Positions 42,864 through 52,200 of a DNA stretch of 64,000 nucleotides are shown here, piece by piece. Source of the stretch: Flavobacteriales bacterium UBA6051 (GTDB taxonomy: Bacteria > Bacteroidota > Bacteroidia > Flavobacteriales_D > Crocinitomicaceae). A model generated the notes under the pieces. It worked only from the letters and a program-made list of their open reading frames with translations. It was not told the DNA's origin and did not search any database. How positions within the stretch are numbered: the stretch's first letter is position 1; every line of letters starts with the position of its first letter. The translations under genes were made by a program, and so were the position numbers. The stretch is from the NCBI GenBank assembly GCA_002427735.1, contig DIYP01000014.1, positions 310,001-374,000 of the forward strand, in the 5' to 3' direction.

Positions 42864-44798
42864 TTAATAAACTGTTGTTGTGTTCCAGGTGTAGGAAACG
42901 CCTACATCAATATCTAACTGATCCAGTGTCTTTATTAGAAGTGACTTTTGGTTTACAAAAGTACCCCCTACAGTGTAATATGAATCACCACTCCAGCTAA
43001 AACCTTTCTCGGTACTGATGTCATTATTTCCGCGATGATATTCTAATACTGTAAAACTTGCACTAAACTCTCTACTTGAGCCATTAAAATCGTCTACGTG
43101 AAAAGGTTTACCGTATGTGCTATAAATTGTACCTGCATCGAGTCCAACACTTGCATTGAAGCCGATTCCACCACCGTAGTCATAATAGTACTTTGAGTTA
43201 CCGTAATTATCATGAACTATTCCAATAGCAAAGGTCATACCTCCTCCAATAATTGCCTCATATGAAATTTCAGAATACCAACCCACTGGTGAACCAGCTT
43301 CAACTTTCTCTATCGAATTGTTTTCATTAACCATTTCACTTGTACTGCTTTCGAATGCTCGGGAATTATCTTCTTCTCTCGTAGCAAATCTGCTTGATCT
43401 TCTGCCAGCAGCCGATTTACTTGATTGCCTTTTTTTGTCGTCATCCTCATAGTATTCAATAACAACACCTGTATAGTTTCCAAAGGCATCGGCTAACTGC
43501 CTGTGCCCATCTGTGTCCCATCCAGATGTATGATTAACCGCCTCTTTACCATTTGGATCAGTAAAGAAAATTGGGTTGCACATTACGTAATTGTAGTCAC
43601 TATAACTTGGATATTTTCTTGCCAGCGGATCCAAACTCAAGAACCTTGCAATATCACTATCATAATACCTCGCCCCTCTATAATCCAGTCCGGTACTTCT
43701 ATCACGCTCGTGCTGAGTAGTCAAGAAACGCTCCTCGTAAGTTCCTGAATATTCGCGTAGTGTTTTTCCAAAAGGGAAGTAATCCGCAACAAACAAGATC
43801 TCTTGCACGGTGGTATCTACCACAAACGAATCTGGCATGCACACCAAACGGGTATTGCCCAAATGATCGTAATAATAGAAACTAGCTTGTCCTTTCTCGA
43901 AGGTCAAACGCGTTGGGTCTGTGGTCAACTCATTTGTTCCAGGTACTTGCAGTACACGCGGCGTTAAACGGCATTCGCGCTCAGCAGACGCAATGTAATA
44001 TTCCCAGCTGTTCCCAACGGTATCCATGGTATAGATCGCTACGGTTTTACCCATGGCATCCATCAGGTAATAGGTCTTCGTAGAATCTGAACCATTGCTT
44101 TCTTTGGTATAAATCCGCTGATCATCTACCGAATAGAGGTAGTTCACATCGTCACCATCCACGTCTAGGTAGAACGGGTATGCTGCTCTTCCATAGGTCG
44201 TAGCATTGATGTTTCTAAAGTCATCAGTCAGCATGTTCCCGTTAGCATCGTAGGTGTAATTCCGTGTGGTAGTTCCTGCGAGTCCTGTTGCTGCATTCAG
44301 GCGGTTTGTTCCCAGACCATAGCTGTAATTGAAGCTTTGCAATGTCGTGTATGTTCCGCCACCCGCGTTTCTTGAAGTTCTGTCCAACGAATTGATATTC
44401 CCAATTCGATCGTATTGCAGGTCAACGTCTCCGATCTGATAGCTTGCGCTATAGTCGGGGCTTCCTGAGGCTACTAAGTGGTCTCCTACGGTGGCGTCTG
44501 CGTTGGTCATGCGGTTTATATTTACCTCGGTTTTAGCGGCCAACCCGGCCGAACCTCGTCTTCCAAAGCAACGCTTTGTCTCATAAGGATAACCATAAAG
44601 TGTGGGTTTATTTATTTTGGCGCCTAATCTCCATACGGTCGTTAGTTTCCTGCTGTTTTGATGAAACCCTTTTTCTGTGCATGGGCTTAAAAAGCCGCTG
44701 CCAGATAGGTTTTCTATCAAATCAATGCGGCAAGCTATCTGACCTACTGGAGGGCGGGAAGTTCTTTTTTTTAATATCGTTTTAGAGGAGATGAACAC
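42864..44798 (-). CDS. Orphan Rhs core tip with unknown C-terminal toxin-like domain
   Basis: Residues ~90-418 copy the end of the large Rhs protein almost exactly (RMTNADATVGD, YDANGNMLTDD, YYYDHLGNTRLV, DYRGARYYDSDIARFLSLDPL). After the junction DPNGKEAV the final ~226 residues are unrelated. They are glycine- and aromatic-rich and look beta-stranded (YEAIIGGGMTFAIGIV; YDYGGGIGFNASVGLDAG). The N-terminal ~90 residues do not match Rhs and include a foreign ~62-bp insertion, so the true start is unclear and the piece may be silent unless recombined onto the full gene. This is the classic displaced tip of Rhs loci. The first in-frame ATG is at 44798; it may not be used. Confidence 0.75.
   Translation of the reverse strand: MFISSKTILKKRTSRPPVGQIACRIDLIENLSGSGFLSPCTEKGFHQNSRKLTTVWRLGAKINKPTLYGYPYETKRCFGRRGSAGLAAKTEVNINRMTNADATVGDHLVASGSPDYSASYQIGDVDLQYDRIGNINSLDRTSRNAGGGTYTTLQSFNYSYGLGTNRLNAATGLAGTTTRNYTYDANGNMLTDDFRNINATTYGRAAYPFYLDVDGDDVNYLYSVDDQRIYTKESNGSDSTKTYYLMDAMGKTVAIYTMDTVGNSWEYYIASAERECRLTPRVLQVPGTNELTTDPTRLTFEKGQASFYYYDHLGNTRLVCMPDSFVVDTTVQEILFVADYFPFGKTLREYSGTYEERFLTTQHERDRSTGLDYRGARYYDSDIARFLSLDPLARKYPSYSDYNYVMCNPIFFTDPNGKEAVNHTSGWDTDGHRQLADAFGNYTGVVIEYYEDDDKKRQSSKSAAGRRSSRFATREEDNSRAFESSTSEMVNENNSIEKVEAGSPVGWYSEISYEAIIGGGMTFAIGIVHDNYGNSKYYYDYGGGIGFNASVGLDAGTIYSTYGKPFHVDDFNGSSREFSASFTVLEYHRGNNDISTEKGFSWSGDSYYTVGGTFVNQKSLLIKTLDQLDIDVGVSYTWNTTTVY
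43548..44518 (-). repeat. Duplicated Rhs-core segment, orphan copy
   Basis: About 970 bases here are nearly identical to 46914-47886 in the large Rhs gene. The copies diverge abruptly at the toxin junction (near 43548 and 46914). Short homology resumes beyond an insertion at 44519-44580. Confidence 0.9.
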
Positions 44799-44826
44799 TG
44801 AAAGTGAAGATAATGAATATTTGTAC

Positions 44827-45482
44827 TTATCCCCAGAAGTAAATTGTCAAAATTGCGCTCAGCACTAACATACTTTTCGAATAGGCAATTGTTCTTCTAT
44901 TCAGTCTTTTCAGGTGTGTTCGCAAAGTCAGGTTCATACGTTCAATTCGATTGATTCCTCTTCTTTTTACAGAATGCAGTTCACTCGGAATTAGTGTTAG
45001 ATAAATTGGGCATTTGTCAGTTCTAATTTCTTTGGCTCCTGAAAGTAAAAGTGTGTTTACCACCATTCCTAATGTCCTTTTGTTCCGTCGGCCAACAGAA
45101 AAACTAACCACATCTTTGGTTTTTCTATCAATGGCATAAGTGATACAAACTCTATAATCCTTATTTCCAATGAAAGTGAACATTTCATCTACTTCATAAT
45201 CTCTTTCGAAAAGAATTGGTTGCTTTTGAATTTGTTTTGCTATCAAAGTTATTCGCTTGAGTACTGTTGTTGTCGATATTTCTAGTATCCTAGAAATACT
45301 TCTTATCCCGACTCCTTCTTTGAGCAACAGAACTATTTGATCATTGATCTCTGGTAAATATGCTTTATTTGAATAACCTTCCTGAAACCTATATTACCAC
45401 AAGCAGAACACTTATAACGCTGATTGCCACTTAAAGACTTTCCATTCCTAACACTTCTTGCTCCACATTTGATGCAATTCAT
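44827..45482 (-). pseudogene. IS1-family transposase, two frames joined by a -1 shift
   Basis: ATG 45482 opens a 49-residue InsA-like zinc-ribbon frame (MNCIKCGARSVRNG, YKCSACG) that stops at 45333. The continuation lies in the -1 frame (RFQEGYSNKAYLPEIN...LLLKEGVGI) and runs to 44827. It carries the IS1 DDE residues: Asp in YEVDEMF, Asp in IRTDKC and Glu in NRIERMN. IS1 uses a programmed -1 shift at an A-rich site; here the switch falls near GGTAATATAGG, without such a slippery run, so single-base loss is more likely. Possible ends are near 44793 and 45510; inverted repeats are weak. Confidence 0.8.
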
Positions 45483-45778
45483 TTATCACCTTTTCTGTAA
45501 CACGTACTACGGGTTTGTTTGAATAGAGCTTCATTTTTACGCAAAAAAATGGTGACTGAATACCAATCACCATTTCAATTAATCTCTCTAAAGAAATTTT
45601 CTTACTGACTTTCAGCTCTTTAATCTAGATTTTCAATCTTTCACCTTTTTTGAAACACTACCTTTTATTTGAATGTAGTGAAATTCTATTCAGTGCGTCA
45701 CAGAACAAACCGTTAGGTTTGCCTGACCATAAACAACAAATCAACTATTCTGATAGACTACCAGCGTTTCTATCCGTG
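45483..45778. other. Gap between IS1-like element and immunity gene
   Basis: Two similar motifs lie here in the same orientation: TCACCTTTTCTGTAACACG (near 45486) and TCACCTTTTTTGAAACACT (near 45641). They look like the outer ends of IS1-type elements and suggest more than one insertion event. Also a GGTGA/TCACC hairpin at 45551-45571. No gene. Confidence 0.4.
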
Positions 45779-46273
45779 TTAACCTTCTTCTTTGACTAGG
45801 ATTAATGAATCTTGCTCGATTTCATATAATCTAATATAGGGGTCAAATATATCCATGGGAGCAAGAGTGTCTTCGTACGGGTATCCCTCGACTTGGCCTA
45901 TTTCCAAAAGTTTAGTATCAATGTATTTGTTTAATTCTGGAATAGACGGAGAATCTGAAAGGATAAGCACCAAATTATCATTTAACATCTTATAACCTTG
46001 TACATTTTCACTCTTCATGACAAATGGGCTGCAACCAAGTTTTATTGTTTGCTTACCACTTAAATTCTTGAAGGAAATACCGACTACGATCTTTTGGTCA
46101 TATTTTAGATTAACTGTTTCTAAATAATTTTCAACTATTGTCTCCAATTCACTAATTCTGAAAAACTCTTCAGAACTACTTGTGACATTCATATCTTGAG
46201 TAGTTTGATCACTCTGACAAGAAATACATCCGAGAAAAATGCACAGTGAAAAAATAATCTTTCTAACTATCAT
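45779..46273 (-). CDS. Putative immunity lipoprotein for the Rhs-JAB toxin
   Basis: The 164-residue protein overlaps the Rhs stop by 4 bases (ATGA), the usual place of the cognate immunity gene. A short hydrophobic N-terminus (MIVRKIIFSLCIFLGCISCQ) with cysteines suggests a lipoprotein or periplasmic protein. The mature part is acidic alpha/beta (ISELETIVENYLETVN; LGCSPFVMKSENV). No family is recognised; the immunity role is inferred from position. Confidence 0.7.
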   Translation of the reverse strand: MIVRKIIFSLCIFLGCISCQSDQTTQDMNVTSSSEEFFRISELETIVENYLETVNLKYDQKIVVGISFKNLSGKQTIKLGCSPFVMKSENVQGYKMLNDNLVLILSDSPSIPELNKYIDTKLLEIGQVEGYPYEDTLAPMDIFDPYIRLYEIEQDSLILVKEEG

Positions 46274-49200
46274 AATATTCTTCTTAAATCTTTGTAACTA
46301 TTAATCGTTCTTAAAAAAATGTCGCTTTCCCAAGGGGTATACTTGTACAAATTATTTGAGCTTTTATGATAAACATAATGACGAGGAAAGCCGCCAGACA
46401 TTGTTTTACCCAGCCTATTATACCTGCTTCTAATTCTATCCATATCATCAGCAAATTCATCATCAACAGAAGCTCCCTTGGTTCCATTATAGCCAGGGTG
46501 AGAGTGAATGTCGTAAACTAAATTATCTTCTCCATATTTAGTATCTAGGGAAGTGCTTCCGCCGACCGTATTTGTTTGGTGACTAGTTGCCATGACATTC
46601 AAAATTTTTCCATCACCCTGACGATATCCAAAACCTCCCCATTCAACATCTGTGTTATTCATTAAATATAAAAGTAATTCCGTAAACTCTTCTTTATTTT
46701 CAGATGCCGCCGAACTTCTTGCTAAATTTCCATTACTCAGCTCAGTAAGTAAACCTAGATCGTCAATTCGAACTCGATTTCCTTCATACTCCTTATTATC
46801 CCAATCTTCCTTTTTATAAAGCATGTCATATTCGTCTTCATGCTCTATTGTCCTTACATGTTTTACATTTCCCTTATTGTCAACAGTATAGATGCCAATA
46901 TCTTCGACTGCCATGCCTGTAGGGTCAATAAAAATAATTGGATTTCCAGCAACATAAGAATAGTCACTTAAACTAGGATACTGTCTAGCCAACGGATCTA
47001 AACTCAAGAACCTAGCTACATCCGCATCATAATATCTAGCCCCTCGGTAATCTAACCCCGTATTGCGATCTCTTTCATGTTGCGTTGTTAAAAAACGTTC
47101 CTCGTAAGTGCTTGAATATTCTCTTAACATTTTGCCGAAAGGGAAGTAATCAGCAACAAACAAGATCTCTTGCACAGTGGTATCCACCGCAAACGAATCT
47201 GGCATACAGACCAAACGGGTGTTCCCCAAATGATCGTAATAATAGAAACTAGCTTGTCCTTTTTCGAAGGTCAAACGCGTTGGGTCTGTGGTCAACTCAT
47301 TTGTTCCAGGTACTTGCAGTACACGTGGTGTTAAACGGCATTCACGCTCAGCAGAAGCAATGTAATACTCCCAGTTGTTCCCAACGGTGTCCATGGTATA
47401 GATCGCTACGGTTTTACCCATGGCATCCATTAGGTAATAGGTCTTCGTAGAATCTGAACCATTGCTTTCTTTGGTATAAATCCGCTGATCATCCACCGAG
47501 TAGAGGTAGTTCACATCGTCACCATCCAAATTAATATAGAATGGGTACGCGGCTCTTGAGTAATGGGTACTGTCAATGTTTCTGTAATCATCGGTCAGCA
47601 TATTTCCATTGGCATCGTAGGTGTAGTTACGCGTGGTCGTTCCTCCTAATCCAGTTGCCGCATTCAGACGGTTTGTTCCCAAACCGTAGTTGTAATTGAA
47701 GCTTTGAAGGGTTGTGTATGTTCCACCGCCAGCGTTTCTTGAAGTTCTGTCCAACGAATTGATATTCCCAATTCGATCGTATTGCAGATCAACATCACCG
47801 ATCTGATAGCTTGCGCTATAGTCGGGGCTTCCTGAGGCTACTAAGTAGTCTCCTACGGTGGCGTCTGCGTTGGTCATGCGGTTTACGTTATCATAAGTAT
47901 AACCATAAAGTGTGGGTTTATCAAATATGGAGACGTTCGTCATCACATCATTGCCATCAAAGGCATATTGCATGAGTGTCCCGTTGATATTGCCATTGTA
48001 GTTATTATTGAAGTTCACAGTCTGTATGTAATAGTTCGTATCCGTGTACGATGGCGCTTGTCCATCATAATACAAACGGTAGTTCATCAGTGGTGAAAGT
48101 CCATTGGTGAGTTGTCCAACTTTCGTCTGTGTTAAACGGTCTCGGACATCAAAACGGTGTTCAATTTCATTCACCAGTTGGTTGACAATACTTCCTGAAA
48201 CATTTTCATCAATAAAGTGTTCTTTTCGAATCACAAGCCCGTTGGTGTCGTCATAGGCATAACTTACCAATAGCGTTGCCAGATCGAGCGAATCTACTTT
48301 TCCGGCTGCAGCGCGAATAGAAGAGAGGCGGTTCAAACGATCATACTGCATAAAGCAATGGAAATCGACTGTGCTGTCGCCGTTCACATCTACGCGCTGT
48401 TCCAATAACGATTGACGGTAATTGTAATCGGGATACTCAATAATGGAAACGATATTTCCGGTCGTATCATCAATACCATACGGATCAAAAAGAATGCGTT
48501 GAGAAGCCATACGATCCAGGGAATCATAGGCAAAATAACTGCCCTGTACTTTCACTCCCTTGTCGTCATAACTAAAGCTTTGAACGATTTGTCCAATGGT
48601 GTTGTTCAGCGAATTTCCTCCATACACAAACTCTTTTTCAAGCACGGTAGGGGCAAACTGCGTATCGAACCCACTGACTTCAACGTTTCCATAGTCTGGA
48701 TAGCTTGGAATAGAATCCCAAACCTCAAAGGAAGTGAGCCAGTCCTGCGAAGAGGCATTGGTAAAGGTGTAATCGAAGTAATGTCCGGTGTCTTCATAAT
48801 TCGCATTCACCAGTGCATCGTCAATAAAGACCGTGGCATAGTACAGCGGATCATAGATATGATCATTGGAATAGCCAAAGCCATTTTCCTTACGACCAAC
48901 TTTGGTCACGCGTCCATAATCGTCGTATTGGTAAACGCGGTAGAAAGGACTCGCCGATCCATTTTCGGTATGTGTTCGGGCGTTTTCGTCCTGTTCAACA
49001 GCCACCAATCCTTGCTTATTGTACATGTAACGTTTCGTACCGGCATCCACGGACGTTTCTTTCACCAATTGCCCGAGCATATTGTACACAAAGTCGTTTT
49101 CTTGCTTGATAGGATTGATCACCTTAGTGACATTTCCATAGCTGTCGTAAACGAACAGTGTAATGATTTTCTGGTTCTGATTGTTGTACTTGATCGTACC

Positions 49201-52200
49201 AATCTTTTGCCCCACAGCGTTGAGGTATTCCACACTCGTTTTATCATCCTGATCTTTTACTTCGTTGCGATAGAAACGGAAAGCCGAAGTTGTTCCGCTA
49301 CTCATAATAAGCGGCAACTCATAATTGGAGAGCTCTAATTCACAGGAAGCAAAGACGTCGTTCGTCAGGCAATAGTCGGTTTTCACCACTGGATTGGTCC
49401 AGACATCCACGCCATAGTTCGAGGCGCGCAGTGCACGCGCTTTCGGATCATTTTCATATTGCGTGGCAGCAAACGGTCTGGAGTAATTGGTATCATACTT
49501 AATCAAGGTTTGATCGACGATAAAGTTCTTGTATGCCTTTTCGGTGCGTCCCCAGTTATCATATTCCACAGAACCTGAATGGATTTGACGGAGGTTCGAA
49601 GGGTTTTGCCAGTAGGCAGAAACCACACTGTTATTTCTTCCCAAAGGATCGAGGAATGCCTTTCGGTATTCGTAATCGAGCGAGTCGCTTTCCAGATCGG
49701 AATTGTAAAGCGTGGTGAGCACCCAGTTTTCATCCGTTCGACCATCAAAGCTTACGGTATCGTTGTGTGCCCAGTTGTTGTATTCGATGTCTGAAAGCAC
49801 ACGTTCTTTGGTGAGTTCGGTGATCTTAATTAATCGGTGATAAGTATCAAACGAATACTCCATGGCTTTTCCAGATGGAGCGGTTACTTTTTCAACGAGT
49901 CCGGCGTCGGTGTACTGGTAATAGGTGTTCATTGAATCAGCTTTTCCAACCCCAACGACAATGCGTGTGGGCAGACCAATATCCACATTGTAGGTACTGC
50001 TCCAGGTATCGGTCGTACAGTTTTCATTTCGATTGCTTCGGCGCTCCGACTTATTATACTCATAGCGGGTCAATAGACCAATTTGATTGCCTTCCAACTC
50101 GGGTTGACCATAGCGGTTGCGCTCATGAATGGTGCGCACGGCCAGATGATCGTATGGTGGAATCATGGCATGCGCTGAGGCAAATCCAAGTGTATCTTCA
50201 TCACCAGGACCAAGCGTTGAAAATTCAGCGATGTAATCGTTTTTATGATCTATTCTCTTCTTCGAAAAGTCTTTCGCTGTAGAATGATCGAGTGAATCGA
50301 CTTGAAGCGTCACGTTTCTCAGGTACAGTGCTTTTGAAAGTGCCATACCGTAGGTAATCGCCTTTTGATTCACAGTGTCTTCCAATCCTGGATCACAATA
50401 AATTTCAGTCGCCGTAGTATCGATCGATGTCCAGTCAATATCGCTATCGCAGATGAAATAACCCGCACCGGGTACATGCCAGAGACAGTGATAGGTTGGT
50501 GTTACGTCTTCAGGATCCATGAACGGTTTGAAGAAAATTTCTTCACAGTCTTCACAATCTTCTATGGTGGTAAGCGTGTCGGCTGCTGGGAGATTCGCGC
50601 ACGGCTCTCCATCAAACTCTACGATGACGCGGGTAGTCGGTAAGTCGTCATATAACCAGCGACTGTCATACTGATAGTATTCCGAGGTCATCACCGGCTC
50701 AAGGTCACGACTGTTTTTGCTAAACGTTGTTTTCTGGAACGCCAGCACTTTATTGCCGTGTGTACGGGTTTTCTCCATCCCGTCATGCGGTCGCGGCTTC
50801 GGATAAGCAATAAGGTGATTGTACTCGTTATCCCAAGAATCTCTTGCAACGAGTGTATCGCAGATTGTTCCACCACCTGTGCAATGGATGTCTGCTGACA
50901 GTCCCGTTATGGAGTCCAGATCATAGTTGTACCAGTACCTGTCGTAACGATTTTGTAAATCGTACAGGTAGAAGAATTCATCACGCGTGTAAGCATCCGG
51001 CTGTTGTGGCGATGATGTTTTGATAGAGAACACCTGCCACGAAGGTTCGTGCTTTAAGCGCAAGCTATCAATGACAAATCCAGGATTGTATGCACCTGCT
51101 CCGCCGAGATTGCTTACAGTCAAGGTTATTGGGAAAGGACTTGGATCATCCACCGAAGAGCGGTGTCCGAGTAAAATATCATGTGCTTTTCCGACGGAGC
51201 GTCCTTGCCAGTCAGCTTCGTAATAATCGTATTCGGTCTTAGTCTCGATGTAATTACGGGTAATATCGACAGGATTATTGCAATAGGCACTAAGTGGGTT
51301 AGACACTACTGGTTTGGGTTTTATAGTAAGGGCCTGTCTCAGACTATAATTCGCATCAATGGCATCGAGAACGCCTTGACTTAAATTGCGCTCGGCAGCA
51401 TCCATGATTTTCTCTGCATTTCGCGAAGAGAATGGTCGCTCAGCAACCGAAATAAGCACGCTGTCAGAAGGATAAGAAATCGTTTCTTCAAAGAGTGTCG
51501 TAACGCGATCTTCCATCGAAGACTCATGGTTGTCAATTTCATCGATCAACTGATCAAAACGGGCATCGGACATGTATTGATACGTCAGAATTCTATTGAT
51601 ATTGGAAGTCGACAAATGATCGGAAACAATGATACTGTCTAATACTTCTTCACTTCGTTGCGGTTGTGCTTCCAGAATGTCTCCAAACGACTGACCGGGT
51701 AACTGTGCTGTTTCGGTCAAAGCAATCACAACATCGTCAGTCAGATAGCTGTTCTTGGTCATGGCCTTTACAAATACGTCGGTGTCAGACGTCCAGCCAA
51801 CAGCTTCAATCAAATACTTCTGCGTAGTATCCGAGAAATAGGGCTGCATATGAATAATAGACTCCAATCGTTTTGGTGCAAAGGTCTCCATGCTGTCGAT
51901 GAGCACTTCCCAAACCTTATTCGACAAACCGCCTTGATATGCCAATACGTTGGCTTGCACATCGGTAGACATGGCAGAGTTGAGCATATGAATTAACACT
52001 GTGTCAGAGAGTGGCGAACTATCAATCAACGTTCCTACGAAACCGTCGCCTGTAGAGGTGATTTTACTCATGAGGTTGGGTTCGGTAACAGGATCATACG
52101 GTTTGGGGTTCACAACACCGCCCCCACCGGGATTATTGTCCAGATTCGGACTGGTAATCGGAGGATTCGTTCCTGAAATGCTGGACTTAGATGCCAGCTT

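Noticed and set aside
48412..49338. 308-codon open frame on the plus strand opposite the Rhs gene
   Set aside because: It lies wholly antisense to confident Rhs coding sequence, and its composition (Ile/Val/Arg-rich without motifs) is that of a shadow frame.
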